Shown: positions 8,980 to 17,729, counted from the first letter of the stretch. The stretch is 64,000 nt of DNA from Lysobacter antibioticus HS124 (GCF_000336385.2 NZ_HG424449.1:1-64000); one strand, 5' to 3'. Made by a program: numbers and translations. The notes: generated from the sequence alone by a model not told the origin.

Positions 8980-10170
8980 TCAGGCCGGCTCGATCTCAAC
9001 CGCCATCGCGGTCGCCTCGCCGCCGCCGATGCACAGCGCGGCGACGCCGCGGCGCCCGCCGCGCCGGCGCAAGGCGTGGATCAGGGTCACCAGCAGGCGC
9101 GCGCCGGTGGCCCCGATCGGATGGCCGAGCGCGCAGGCGCCGCCGTTGACGTTGAGCCGTTCGCGGGCGATGCCGAGGTCGCGCGCGGCGGCCATGGCCA
9201 CCGCCGCGAAGGCTTCGTTGATCTCGAACAGGTCGACATCGCCGACGTTCCAGCCGGCGCGCGCGAGCAGCTTGCGCACGGCCGGAATCGGCGCGGTGGT
9301 GTACCGCGCCGGCGCCTGGCTGTGGCTGGCATGGGCGACGATCCGCGCCAGCGCCGGCCAGCCTTCGCGCATCGCGATCGAGCGCCGGGTCAGCAGCAGG
9401 GCCGCCGCGCCGTCGGCATTGGCCGAGGCGCTGGCGGCGGTGATGCTGCCGTCGGCGGCGAACGCCGGCTTGAGCGCGGCGATCTTGTCCAGCGACACTT
9501 TGCGCGGGTGTTCGTCGTGCTGCACGGTGCGCGCGCCGGCTTTGTCCTCGATCTGGATCGGAGCGATCTCGTCGGCGAAGTCGCCGTGCTCGATCGCGGC
9601 CTGGGCGCGGCGCAGGGTTTCGTGGGCGTACGCGTCCTGCGCGGCGCGGTCGAAACCGTACTCGCGCGCCAGCGCTTCGCCGAATTCGCCCATCGCGCGG
9701 CCCGGTTCGTAGGCGTCTTCCAGGCCGTCCAGCGCCATGTGATCGAAGATCCGGTCGTGGCCGACCCGATAGCCGGCTCGCGCGCGTTGCAGCAGATAGG
9801 GCGCGTTCGACATCGACTCCATGCCGCCGGCGACGGCGACCTCGATCGAACCGGCGATCAGCGCATCGTGCGCCTGCATCGCGGCTTTCATGCCCGAACC
9901 GCAGACCTTGTTGATCGTGACCGCCGGCACCGAATCGGGCAGGCCGGCCGCGCGCGCGGCCTGGCGCGCCGGCGCCTGGCCCTGGCCGGCGCCGAGCACG
10001 CACCCCATCAGCGCTTCGTCGATGCACTCCGGCGCGGCGCCGGCGCGTTGCAGCGCAGCGCCGATCGCGTGCGCGCCGAGACGATGCGCGGGCAGAGGCG
10101 ACAGCTCGCCGAGGTAGCGGCCGAGCGGGGTGCGCACGGCGGCGCAGACGACGATGGGATCCGGCGACAT
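8980..10170 (-). CDS. Acetyl-CoA C-acyltransferase (thiolase)
   Basis: 396 residues, normal thiolase length. It catalyses acetyl-CoA condensation or beta-ketoacyl-CoA cleavage in the cytoplasm. The active-site Cys is in NKVCGSGMKA (about residue 89), the catalytic His in GGACALGHPIGATGAR (about 349), and the second Cys in LCIGGGEATAM (about 380). The start at 10170 (MSPDPIVVCAAVRTP) is the usual thiolase N-terminus; an upstream in-frame Met overlaps the thioesterase gene and is less likely. It follows the thioesterase by 13 bases, in a TetR-thioesterase-thiolase operon. The biosynthetic thiolase subgroup is suggested by length. A role in fatty-acid or polyhydroxyalkanoate metabolism cannot be separated here. 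Confidence 0.93.
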   Translation of the reverse strand: MSPDPIVVCAAVRTPLGRYLGELSPLPAHRLGAHAIGAALQRAGAAPECIDEALMGCVLGAGQGQAPARQAARAAGLPDSVPAVTINKVCGSGMKAAMQAHDALIAGSIEVAVAGGMESMSNAPYLLQRARAGYRVGHDRIFDHMALDGLEDAYEPGRAMGEFGEALAREYGFDRAAQDAYAHETLRRAQAAIEHGDFADEIAPIQIEDKAGARTVQHDEHPRKVSLDKIAALKPAFAADGSITAASASANADGAAALLLTRRSIAMREGWPALARIVAHASHSQAPARYTTAPIPAVRKLLARAGWNVGDVDLFEINEAFAAVAMAAARDLGIARERLNVNGGACALGHPIGATGARLLVTLIHALRRRGGRRGVAALCIGGGEATAMAVEIEPA

Positions 10171-10183
10171 GGGGGGCATCCGT

Positions 10184-10633
10184 TCAGCGCTCGAACACGA
10201 GCAGGGTGGAGGTGGCCGAGGCGTAGAGCTTGTCCTGCGCATCGGTGAGGCGGGCTTCGGCGAAGGCGGCGCGACGGCCGATCGACAGCACCCGGCCGAC
10301 CGCGCGCAGCGGGCCGCGGTCGCGGCTGAGCGGGCGGTGATAGGCGATCTTCAGTTCCAGCGTGGTGTAGGCCTGCGTCGCGCTCAGCCGCGAATGCACC
10401 GCGCAGCCGCAGGCCGAGTCGAGCAGGGTCGCGGCGTATCCGCCATGGACGGTGCCGATCGGGTTGTAGGCATGATCGCCGGGCGTGCCGGCGAACACCG
10501 CCAGACCGTCGCCGACTTCGACGAAGTCGAAATCCAGCGCGCGCAGGATGCCGGGCTTGCGGCCGCTCGCCAGCAGGGTTTGCAGTTGGGCCAGGCCGGG
10601 CAAGCCGGCGGCGACTTCGTCGACCAAGCGCAT
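10184..10633 (-). CDS. PaaI-type hotdog-fold acyl-CoA thioesterase
   Basis: 149 residues with the PaaI/YdiI hotdog signature NPIGTVHGGYAATLLDSACG (about 57-76), in which the His-Gly-Gly loop and following helix bind the acyl-CoA. The downstream strand region LELKIAYHRPL is also typical. It hydrolyses acyl-CoA thioesters in the cytoplasm; the substrate cannot be told from sequence. It sits between the TetR gene (36 bases) and the thiolase gene (13 bases), so the three are probably one transcript. This suggests a regulated acyl-CoA degradation or detoxification unit. Confidence 0.88.
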   Translation of the reverse strand: MRLVDEVAAGLPGLAQLQTLLASGRKPGILRALDFDFVEVGDGLAVFAGTPGDHAYNPIGTVHGGYAATLLDSACGCAVHSRLSATQAYTTLELKIAYHRPLSRDRGPLRAVGRVLSIGRRAAFAEARLTDAQDKLYASATSTLLVFER

Positions 10634-10669
10634 CGCGGAACTCCTTCGGTGGTGGGTGTGCGGCCGGAC

Positions 10670-11257
10670 TCAGTCCAGTCCGAACCGGGCATGCAAGGCC
10701 TCGCGCGAGGCGGCAAGCAGGGCGTCTGAGCGTTCGCGCGCGCTCTGCGCGCGTGCGAGCAACAGCGCACCGACCAATTCGGCGCGCATCGACAGCGCCT
10801 GCTGCTCGGCGTCTTGGCCGGGGCGGTGTGCGGCGATCAGCGCGCGCAAGCCTTCGTGCATGCGCTGCGCGCCGGCCTCGTAGGCCGCACGCGCAGCGTC
10901 GGGCAGATGCGGCAGATCGGCCGACAGCGGCGGCAACGGGCAGCCGCCGAGGCGACCGTCGCGATGCGCCGGCGACAGATAGCGATCGATGCAGATGCGC
11001 AGCGCCTGCGCCGGCGTCTGGCCGGCGAAGGCTTCGCGCCAGTAGCCGCGGGCTTGTTCGAACATGCGTTCGATCGCCGCGGCGAGCAGTTCGTCGCGCG
11101 AGGCGAAATGGGCGTAGAAACCGCCGTGGGTGAGTCCGGCCTCGCGCATGATCGCGGCCACGCCGAGCCGGTGCGGGCCTTCGGCGTGCAGGGCGCGGGC
11201 CGCCTGGTCGAGCACGCGTTGGCGGGTCTGGGGCTTGCGGTCGGCGGTGTAGCGCAT
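10670..11257 (-). CDS. TetR/AcrR-family transcriptional regulator
   Basis: 195 residues. The N-terminal TetR helix-turn-helix covers about residues 10-57 (RQRVLDQAARAL, VAAIMREAGLTHGGFYAHFASRDEL). The C-terminal ligand domain has HRDGRLGGCPLPPLSADLP, the 'GCPL' pattern of the NemR/AcuR-like TetR group. ATG 11257 fits the family N-terminus; an upstream ATG at 11281 lies inside a palindrome and would add eight unlikely residues. First gene of a likely operon with the thioesterase and thiolase. It probably represses its own operon from the palindrome at 11273-11286. Confidence 0.88.
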   Translation of the reverse strand: MRYTADRKPQTRQRVLDQAARALHAEGPHRLGVAAIMREAGLTHGGFYAHFASRDELLAAAIERMFEQARGYWREAFAGQTPAQALRICIDRYLSPAHRDGRLGGCPLPPLSADLPHLPDAARAAYEAGAQRMHEGLRALIAAHRPGQDAEQQALSMRAELVGALLLARAQSARERSDALLAASREALHARFGLD

Positions 11258-11611
11258 CGCGGCGGCCTTTATATGATGCAAATCATCTCACGCCGGTCGG
11301 GCCTCGGTGCAAACTGAGGCGGCCTGTGTTGGCGACGGGTGTTGATGGCGGGGCGGGAGAGGGCCTTGGTGCGAGACGCGACCGGCGTCTGCGGGGTCCG
11401 GATGGCGGCTGTTTGCCGAACTTGGCGAGTGATTTCGAAGTTTAAGTGTGACACATTGACCACTTTCATGAACTGATTCAGGATGCGCGCCGTAGTCGAA
11501 CCCTGACTGGGCCCACCGGCGCCACGCGCGCCGGTCGCCGCCGGGCCAGGCAACCTTCGCTCGCTTTCGCATTCGATGGCGCGCTCCGTCGCGCCGCTCA
11601 GGGGACTGTTC
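11258..11611. other. Divergent promoter region between TetR and GEVED/DUF11 genes
   Basis: About 350 bases without a gene. It contains the ATGAT-N4-ATCAT palindrome at 11273-11286 and an AT-richer block at 11431-11480 (TTTAAGTGTGACACATTGACC) with a possible -35 (TTGACC, 11456-11461) facing the plus-strand gene. No clear -10 was found. Confidence 0.45.
11273..11286. promoter_or_regulatory. Likely TetR operator
   Basis: ATGAT-GCAA-ATCAT, a perfect 5-bp inverted repeat 16-29 bases upstream of the TetR start codon, in a short AT-rich patch. TetR regulators commonly bind such palindromes over their own promoters. Confidence 0.45.
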
Positions 11612-13915
11612 GTGAAAATCCATCATCAGGCCGCGGCTCTGCGCCGACGGTCGGCGCCGGCGCGTGCGCGTCTGGGCAGCGGTGCGCTCGCGTTCGCCTT
11701 GTGCCTGGTCGCGGCCCTGGTCGCACCGATCGCGCCGGTGCGCGCCTATCAGGCGCCGACGTTGATCGCCGCCGGGCTCAACGCGGCCGGCGGCACGTAC
11801 GTACTGCCGAACAATTATCTGGTCGGCCTGGCCGTGGCCGGCGGCAATCTCGCCATCGACACCGCGTCGACCACGTTCAACGGCATCGGCGGGCCGGTGG
11901 CGACTCACTACAGCCCGGGCATCGCACCGGCCACGCCGGCGCTGAAGCTGGACGCCAACGCCGGCGGCTGCGCGATCGCCGCCGCGCGCCAGACCTGCGC
12001 CAACCGCGGCACGGTCACGCTGACCTTCCCGCAGCCGGTGCGCAATCCCTCGCTGCATTTCAGCGGGCTCGGCGGTAACGTCGCCGGGGGCGGCCTGCGC
12101 GCCAATCATGCCGCGCGCTTCACCATCGCCTCGGCCGCCAACGGCGCCACTGCGGTGACAGGCCTGACCTGGACCCGCACCGCCGGCAACGCCAACTTCG
12201 CCGCCACCGCGACCCAGGCCTACAGCAACGTCCTGGCCGGCAACACCAGCTGCACCGTCGCCAACAACCCGGCCGCCTGCGGCAGCTTGCGCATCAACGG
12301 CACGATCACCCGGCTGGTGATCGGCGTCGGCCTGGACACCCAATTGCAGAGCGGCTCGGTCACCCTGGACAGCGGCCACGTCGACGCCCTGAGCCTGGCG
12401 GTGACGGTCGAGGAGGACTTCGGCGACGCGCCGGCGAGTTACGACGCCGGCCAGGCCGCGGTGCATGTGCTCAGCGATCTGAGCATCGGCGGCAACCTCA
12501 GCGCCGACAACGCCAATCTCGCCGCCGCGACCGCCAGCCCGCTGGCCAGCGCCGCGGCCGATGCCGACAGCGACGACTTCGTTTGGCCGGCCCTGGTGCG
12601 CGGACGCAGCGTCAACCTGAGCGTGCCCCTTGCCGGCGCCAGCCGCGCCGGCACCGCCTGCGGCTGGGTCGATGTCGACAACAACGGCAGCTTCGCCGCG
12701 GCCGAAGGCGCATGCGCCGGTTTCGCGGCCGGCGCGACGGTCCTGCCGCTGACGATCGCGATACCGGCCAATGCGGTCGCCGGCCAGCGCGTGGCGCGCG
12801 TGCGGGTGAGCTACGGCAGCGCGCTCAGTGCCGCTACTCCGAGCGGCCGTGCCGACAGCGGCGAAGTCGAGGACGCCTTGGTGCGGGTCGCCGAGCCGGC
12901 ACGGATCGTGCTGCGCAAGACCACGCTCGGCGGTACCGGCAGCTTCGGCTTCGCTCTCGGCAACACCGTGCAGGCCGGCGGCAGCGCGACCACCGTCGCG
13001 ATCGGCACGCCGGTGCAGGTCGATGGCGACACCGCGACGGGCGGCGTTCAGGGCTTCGCCGTGCAAAGCGCCGGCGCGGCGGTTTCGATCGACGAGAACG
13101 CGCTGCCGGCCGGCTGGCGATTGAGCTCGGCGCGCTGCACCGATGCCGGCGGCGCCACGGTCGGCAGTCTGTCGGGCACGGTGTATGCGATACCGGGCAG
13201 CGCTACCGGCCTGGATGCGGTGTTGACCTGCGACTTCGTCAACGCCCGGCAGCCGTTGCTGCGCCTGCGCAAGAGTCTGCCGCTGGGCCGCTTCGTCGCC
13301 GGCGACCAGTTCGTGTTGAGCATCGCGGGCAACGGCGCGCCGGTGTCGGCGACCACGAGCGGCGCCGGCGACGCGCCGCCGGAAATCGCAACGATCGACC
13401 CGGCCGAGATCGGTACGGTTTACACCTTCGGCGAAACCGGCGCCGGCGCCACCGATCTGTCCGGCTACACCACCACGTACGCATGCAGCAACGCGCTGCC
13501 CGGCGGCCAGGCGCCGAGTGGCAACGGCCGCAGCTTCGCGCTGACCCCGGTGGCCGGCGACGACCTGACCTGCACCTTCCGCAATACCCGACAGCCGCTC
13601 GCCGACCTGACCATCCACAAGACCAACACGCCGGCCGCCGGGGCGGACGACCCGTCCGGCGACACGCTGGCGCGCGGCGCGAGCACCACTTACACCATCG
13701 TGGTCGGCAACAACGGCCCGGACGCGGTGACCGGTGCGATCCTGCGCGATCCGATCGCGAGCCGCAGCGGCATCCGCTGCACTGCGCCGCCGAGCTGTAG
13801 CGGCACTGCTTGTCCGGCGGGTCTGAGCCTGGCTCAGCTCGATGCCGGCGTGGCCTTGGGCACCTTGGTCAACGGCGGCTCGGTGACGGTAACGCTGACC
13901 TGCACGGTCGACTGA
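11612..13915 (+). CDS. Exported surface protein with GEVED, prealbumin-like and DUF11 domains
   Basis: 767 residues from GTG 11612, chosen because AGGGGA ends six bases upstream; an in-frame ATG at 11576 has no ribosome site. A signal peptide (hydrophobic core ALAFALCLVAALVAP, cleavage near VRAYQ) is followed by an adhesin-like domain (about 35-265), a GEVED domain (about 270-430: EEDFGDAPASYDAG, WVDVDNNGSF, SGEVEDALV), two prealbumin-like domains (about 435-660, each ending CDFVN or CTFRN), and a terminal DUF11 repeat (ADLTIHKTNTPAAG to CTVD). It ends abruptly after DUF11 with no anchor. Likely a secreted or surface adhesin-like protein, architecturally related to the DUF11 protein at 5475 but in a separate transcription unit. 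Confidence 0.8.
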   Translation: MKIHHQAAALRRRSAPARARLGSGALAFALCLVAALVAPIAPVRAYQAPTLIAAGLNAAGGTYVLPNNYLVGLAVAGGNLAIDTASTTFNGIGGPVATHYSPGIAPATPALKLDANAGGCAIAAARQTCANRGTVTLTFPQPVRNPSLHFSGLGGNVAGGGLRANHAARFTIASAANGATAVTGLTWTRTAGNANFAATATQAYSNVLAGNTSCTVANNPAACGSLRINGTITRLVIGVGLDTQLQSGSVTLDSGHVDALSLAVTVEEDFGDAPASYDAGQAAVHVLSDLSIGGNLSADNANLAAATASPLASAAADADSDDFVWPALVRGRSVNLSVPLAGASRAGTACGWVDVDNNGSFAAAEGACAGFAAGATVLPLTIAIPANAVAGQRVARVRVSYGSALSAATPSGRADSGEVEDALVRVAEPARIVLRKTTLGGTGSFGFALGNTVQAGGSATTVAIGTPVQVDGDTATGGVQGFAVQSAGAAVSIDENALPAGWRLSSARCTDAGGATVGSLSGTVYAIPGSATGLDAVLTCDFVNARQPLLRLRKSLPLGRFVAGDQFVLSIAGNGAPVSATTSGAGDAPPEIATIDPAEIGTVYTFGETGAGATDLSGYTTTYACSNALPGGQAPSGNGRSFALTPVAGDDLTCTFRNTRQPLADLTIHKTNTPAAGADDPSGDTLARGASTTYTIVVGNNGPDAVTGAILRDPIASRSGIRCTAPPSCSGTACPAGLSLAQLDAGVALGTLVNGGSVTVTLTCTVD

Positions 13916-13931
13916 GCCGGCGTCGCCGAGC

Positions 13932-13950
13932 GGGCCCGCCAGGCGGGCCC
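13932..13950. terminator. Bidirectional terminator hairpin
   Basis: GGGCCCGCC-A-GGCGGGCCC, a perfect 9-bp inverted repeat centred 26 bases after the GEVED/DUF11 stop and before the end of the convergent ParB-like gene. No T-tract follows. Confidence 0.5.
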
Positions 13951-14002
13951 ATCGTGCCGGCGGGCCGGCGCCTTGCGCGCCGGCCTGGCGAGCGGCGGCG
14001 GA

Positions 14003-14911
14003 TCAGGCGCCGGCCGCGATCTCGCTGACCGCCAGCTGCGCGCGCAACTCAGCGTTCTCGCGCTTGAGCGCGTCGTTCTCGGCGCTGAGTTCGGCGACCC
14101 GGCGCAACAGGATCCGCTTTTCCTCGTCGCGCCCGGCGTCGGCGGCCTCTTCGGCGTCTTCCTCGGCGTTCTCGCGCGGCTTGCGCTTGGACGCGCGCAC
14201 CCGCTTGGCCGCTTCCTTGAGTTCGCTGTTGCCGGCCAACGCCGCGGCGCGCTGTTCTTCTTCCGGCAAGGTCGCCACCGCAGCGGCGGCGTTGATCGAC
14301 AAGCTGCCGGACTTGACCGCGGCCACCACTTCCGGCGCGGCCTGCTTATGGATGGTCTCGATCAGGCCGACCTGGGCGCTGCTCAAGCGCGCCTCGCGGG
14401 CGATTTCGCTGCGCTGCTTGCGCGCCGCGGCGGCCGGTGCGGCAGGCGCCGCGGCCTGGGCCGGCGCAGCGGAGAGCACGGCTTCGCCTTCGGCCGGCGG
14501 GTCCCACGGCGCCTGATCGTCGTCGGGCGAGGCCGGCGCCGGGATCGGCGCCGGCGCCGCCATCGCCGCGCTGGCCTTGGTGCTGGCGCGTTCGGCCAGG
14601 ATCTCGCGCTTGCGCAGCGCCAGCACGCCGCGCTGGAAGTCGGACACGCTGCGTCGGCCCAGATGCTGGTCGATCATCCACAAGTACACGTCTTCGATCG
14701 ACTGGAAGCGCGGGTTCTGCACGGTCTGGAACGGCAGGCCGTGCTTCTTGCAGATGCCGTAGCGGTTGTGGCCGTCGACCAGCACGTCGCCCCACAGCAC
14801 CAGCGCGTCGCGGCAGCCTTCGGCCAGCAGGCTGCGCTCCAGCGCGGCGTATTCCTCCGCGGTCAGCGGATCGATGTAGGCCTTGAGGTCTTCGTTGACG
14901 ACGATGTTCAT
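14003..14911 (-). CDS. ParB-like nuclease-domain protein with C-terminal coiled coil
   Basis: 302 residues. An N-terminal ParB/Srx-like domain (about 1-100) shows VLWGDVLVDGHNRYGIC, the nucleotide-binding loop of ParB-like folds. A KorB/ParB-like HTH region lies around 155-190 (REARLSSAQVGLIETIHKQA). A charged C-terminal coiled coil (about 255-295: RRVAELSAENDALKRENAELRAQL) should dimerise the protein. No parA lies beside it and the chromosomal parAB context is absent, so plasmid-type partition is unlikely. A DNA-binding regulator is more plausible. The long Ala/Pro linker (about 110-150) is low complexity. It stands alone between convergent and same-strand neighbours. Confidence 0.75.
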   Translation of the reverse strand: MNIVVNEDLKAYIDPLTAEEYAALERSLLAEGCRDALVLWGDVLVDGHNRYGICKKHGLPFQTVQNPRFQSIEDVYLWMIDQHLGRRSVSDFQRGVLALRKREILAERASTKASAAMAAPAPIPAPASPDDDQAPWDPPAEGEAVLSAAPAQAAAPAAPAAAARKQRSEIAREARLSSAQVGLIETIHKQAAPEVVAAVKSGSLSINAAAAVATLPEEEQRAAALAGNSELKEAAKRVRASKRKPRENAEEDAEEAADAGRDEEKRILLRRVAELSAENDALKRENAELRAQLAVSEIAAGA

Positions 14912-15047
14912 GCGGTGCGGCTGCTGAAAACTGCGGGGGCGGCATTGTAGTGAGATGTCGCCCGCCGGTCAGCCGCCGATGCGCCGCGCGCCAGCGGAAG
15001 TTCAGCGGCGGCCAGGCGCGGCGGTGAGCGCCGGTCGCGGCGTCGGC

Positions 15048-16376
15048 TCAGGCCGTGCGGCCCAGCGCGCGCGGCGAGTCGCGGTCCGGCGCGGTTTGCG
15101 CGGCCGTCGCTGCGGCGGCGAACGACTCGTCCAGCGGCGTTCGTGCCGCCTGCGCGGCCGACAACTGGCCGCGACGGTGCGCGGGATCGCGCGGATCGCC
15201 CTCGACCAGGAATAGTGCGTCGCCGCCGTCGCGGGCGCTCAGCACCCGGTCGATGCGTTGCAGCCCCTCGCGCTTGGCCAGGGCGTACAGGCTGGCGGCG
15301 GTGCGTTCGAAGGCGTCGTCGTCGGCCGCGGCGCCGGTGTGCGCCGGCAGTTGCGAGACGCCGTCGCGGATCGACCGGTACAGGGCATGGTCCGGATGGC
15401 TGCGCCGGCGCGGGTCGTGCGATGGAGCTTCGGCGGCCGGCGCTTGCCGCGCCGGCGCTGCGTGCGGGGCGGGATCGGCAAACGGACTGCGCGGCGGCGG
15501 CGCGGGTGCGAGACGACCGAGTTCGCCGGCGATGCCGCCGGCGCCGCGCAATGCCGCGGCGGTCAGGCTCACGCTTTCGCGCAACAGCCAGATGTCGTGG
15601 CGGTAACGTTCGAACATGGGCTGGTGGGCCTGGGCGCGATAGCGCGCCTGCGGGTCGTCGAGCACCGAGCGGCTGCGGCCGTCGGCGCCGCCGTCCAGGA
15701 AATGATGCATGCGGTGCGAGTCCAGCAAGGCCGCTGCCGCCGGCAGCGGATAGCGCAGATCGAGCGCGCCGCCATGGTCCTCGTAACGGCCGATTTCGTG
15801 CAAGCGCCAGACTTCCTGCGCCTGCGCATACATGCGCACCCGGCCGAAGTGCTTGCCGCCGGCGCTGACCACATCGCCGGCCATGACGTGGTTGAGCACC
15901 TGGTTGCCGCCTTCGGCAATGCCATAGGCGAGGCTGGCCGCACCGTAGGCGTTGAACGTTTCGCCGCGCAGGCCGAAGCGGTGCGCGGCGATCTGCGCCA
16001 GGCAGCCGCCGAGCGAGTGGCCGGCGACGCTGACCGGCGCGGGCGGTTCGCTCGCGCGCGCCAGCATCAGCGCCTGGCGGGTCAGGGCGATCGCGTCCTC
16101 GCTCTGCGGATTGATGCGCTGGCCGATCATCGCCAGATCGGCGCCGGCCCCGTCCTTGTCCGGCTCGCGCAGGAATTCGCTGCCGCGGTGGGCGACCACG
16201 TACTCGCCGGTGTCGGCGCGCCGGTAGATCGCGCCCTGGTAGCCGGACGGACGGTCGACCCGCTGCACCACCGCATAGGTGACCCCGTCGATGCGCAGCG
16301 CGTCGTGCCCGTAGGCGGCTGCGGGGCGGTAGACGTGTTCGGAGAGAATGGCGTAGTGGCGGCTGGGCAGGCTCAT
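15048..16376 (-). CDS. Type IV secretion effector: class-3 lipase with C-terminal XVIPCD
   Basis: 442 residues. The N-terminal part is an alpha/beta hydrolase of the lipase class-3 type, with nucleophile Ser121 in VAGHSLGG and an oxyanion region around VAHRGSEF (61-68). The C-terminal part (about 326-430) matches the Xanthomonadales VirD4-interacting conserved domain: DHALYRSIRDGV, ASLYALAKREGLQRID, EGDPRDPAHRR, and a final SAAQAARTPLDESF. That domain addresses antibacterial effectors to the type IV secretion system. A Pro/Ala-rich linker joins the halves. No Sec signal is present, as expected. The start overlaps the stop of the upstream gene by ATGA, which pairs it with a likely immunity gene. 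It probably attacks membrane phospholipids of rival cells. Domain calls come from motif memory. Confidence 0.85.
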   Translation of the reverse strand: MSLPSRHYAILSEHVYRPAAAYGHDALRIDGVTYAVVQRVDRPSGYQGAIYRRADTGEYVVAHRGSEFLREPDKDGAGADLAMIGQRINPQSEDAIALTRQALMLARASEPPAPVSVAGHSLGGCLAQIAAHRFGLRGETFNAYGAASLAYGIAEGGNQVLNHVMAGDVVSAGGKHFGRVRMYAQAQEVWRLHEIGRYEDHGGALDLRYPLPAAAALLDSHRMHHFLDGGADGRSRSVLDDPQARYRAQAHQPMFERYRHDIWLLRESVSLTAAALRGAGGIAGELGRLAPAPPPRSPFADPAPHAAPARQAPAAEAPSHDPRRRSHPDHALYRSIRDGVSQLPAHTGAAADDDAFERTAASLYALAKREGLQRIDRVLSARDGGDALFLVEGDPRDPAHRRGQLSAAQAARTPLDESFAAAATAAQTAPDRDSPRALGRTA

Positions 16377-17065
16377 GGCGTCAGTTCCTTCGACTGGAGG
16401 ACGATCGCGAACAGCTCGGCGCGCTGCTCGACGGGAGTGCGGTCGGCTTGCGGCAGGCCGAGGTCGGGGTAGGCGTCGATCGCTTCGATCAGCGGGTAGT
16501 GGCTGCGCAGAAACACCGCGCGTTCCTGACCGGACGCGCGCAGCGTCTGCGCCGGCATGAACAGCCGGAAATGGGTGCTGCGCGGGTCCGGACTGGCGCG
16601 CAGGCGCACCGACACGCCGGCCAGACGCAGCCGGCAAACCCCGCGTCCGTACACATCGCTGTCGAGGAACCCGTCGGCGGCGACCACGGCGCGGTGGCCG
16701 CCGCGACCGTCGCGCTCGAAATGGACCAGCGCGAACGCAGTGTCCTGGGCCTGTCGCGCACCCGAGAAGAAACCGCGCGGCGGCATGCAGTGCGGGCTGT
16801 CGATGCCGTACAGCGCTGCGCCGTCGACCAGGGCGAAGCCGCCGGGCGCCCGCTCCAGGCTCAGCTGCAGGCGGTAGCGCTCGCGCGGCTGCGGGTTGAC
16901 CAGGAAGCGCGGCTCGGGCGGCGGGAACAGCGCCGGCAGCGCCCAGCGCGCTAGCTTGATCGCGATCAGGCCGGCCACGGCCAGGCGCAGCCACGGCGGC
17001 AACGTGCGCCAGCGCCGGCTCAGCCCGGCCGCCGCCGCCTGCCAACGCCTGCGCGCGGTCCGCAT
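16373..17065 (-). CDS. Membrane-anchored probable immunity protein of the lipase effector
   Basis: 230 residues. A single N-terminal transmembrane segment (about 25-45: LRLAVAGLIAIKLARWALPALF) follows a positively charged start (MRTARRRW), so the rest should face the periplasm. That domain (about 50-230) has cysteines near SPHCMPPRGF and GRGVCRLRL and no catalytic motif I recognise. The gene ends in an ATGA overlap with the effector gene, the tight coupling usual for effector-immunity pairs. The periplasmic location fits a lipase acting from outside the inner membrane. Start 17065 is the ATG five bases after the regulator stop. Known family members are often lipoproteins; this one uses a TM anchor. 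The immunity role is inferred from context only. Confidence 0.6.
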   Translation of the reverse strand: MRTARRRWQAAAAGLSRRWRTLPPWLRLAVAGLIAIKLARWALPALFPPPEPRFLVNPQPRERYRLQLSLERAPGGFALVDGAALYGIDSPHCMPPRGFFSGARQAQDTAFALVHFERDGRGGHRAVVAADGFLDSDVYGRGVCRLRLAGVSVRLRASPDPRSTHFRLFMPAQTLRASGQERAVFLRSHYPLIEAIDAYPDLGLPQADRTPVEQRAELFAIVLQSKELTP

Positions 17066-17070
17066 CGCGC

Positions 17071-17676
17071 TCACGGCAGCAACCCGTGTTCCAGCGCGAG
17101 CCGGGTGAGTGCGGCGTCGCTGCGCACGCCGAGCTTGTCGAACAGACGCGAGCGATGCGTGCGTACGGTCGAATCGGCCATGCCCAGCGCGACGGCGATG
17201 CGCTGGATGCCGTCGCCGCGCGCGGTCAGGCGGGCGACCTCCAACTCGCGTGTGCTGAGCCGGTCGAACGGCGAGTCGCCGAACAGCACCCGGCTGGCCA
17301 GGCCATCGTCGAGGTAGCGCCGGCCCGCGGCGACTTCGCGCACCGCCCGCACGACCGCCGCCGGCGTACAGCCGTAGGACAGATAGCCGCGCGCGCCGGC
17401 AGCGAACAGGTGCTTGGGCAGGATGCCGTCGTGGCCCGCGGCCAAGGCCAACACCCAAGGGCGTGCCGGCAGCCGGCGCAGGAAGTCGACGCCGTCGAGG
17501 TCAGGCAACTGGGTCGAGCACAGGACCAGGTCGATCTCCAGCGCGATCAATGCGCGCAGCGCCGTCTCGGCGCGATCGGCTTCGCCGACGACCACGATGT
17601 CGCCGGCCTGGTGTGCGATCCAGCGCAATCCGGCGCGGATCAAAGGCTGGGCGTCGACAGCGAATACCCGAATCAC
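17071..17676 (-). CDS. LuxR/NarL-type regulator with degenerate receiver domain
   Basis: 201 residues. The N-terminal receiver fold (1-118) starts MIRVFAVDAQPLIRAG; the C-terminal LuxR HTH (138-201) has LSTRELEVARLTARGDGIQRIAVALG and TVRTHRSRLFDKLGV. The start is GTG 17676, supported by AAGGA at a good distance; the longer ATG frame adds a basic tail and no ribosome site. Receiver chemistry is missing: the acid pair is Asp8-Ala9, the phospho-acceptor aspartate is Ser54 (DLVLCSTQLPD), the switch Thr/Ser is Ala, and the conserved Lys is Tyr101. It should therefore work without phosphorylation. It is five bases upstream of the immunity gene and divergent from virB6, so it may control both arms of the island. 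Confidence 0.85.
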   Translation of the reverse strand: MIRVFAVDAQPLIRAGLRWIAHQAGDIVVVGEADRAETALRALIALEIDLVLCSTQLPDLDGVDFLRRLPARPWVLALAAGHDGILPKHLFAAGARGYLSYGCTPAAVVRAVREVAAGRRYLDDGLASRVLFGDSPFDRLSTRELEVARLTARGDGIQRIAVALGMADSTVRTHRSRLFDKLGVRSDAALTRLALEHGLLP

Positions 17677-17729
17677 GATGCGTCCTTGCGGTTTGTCTCG
17701 GTGGCGACTACGCCGGCAAAACCGTAAGT

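Noticed and set aside
14003-14911. Chromosomal or plasmid partition locus
   Set aside because: No parA, no parS-like repeats and no replication genes nearby.
16373-17458. Longer start (17458) for the immunity candidate
   Set aside because: The extra 131 residues are arginine-rich and antisense to the LuxR-type regulator; ATG 17065 opens a normal membrane anchor.
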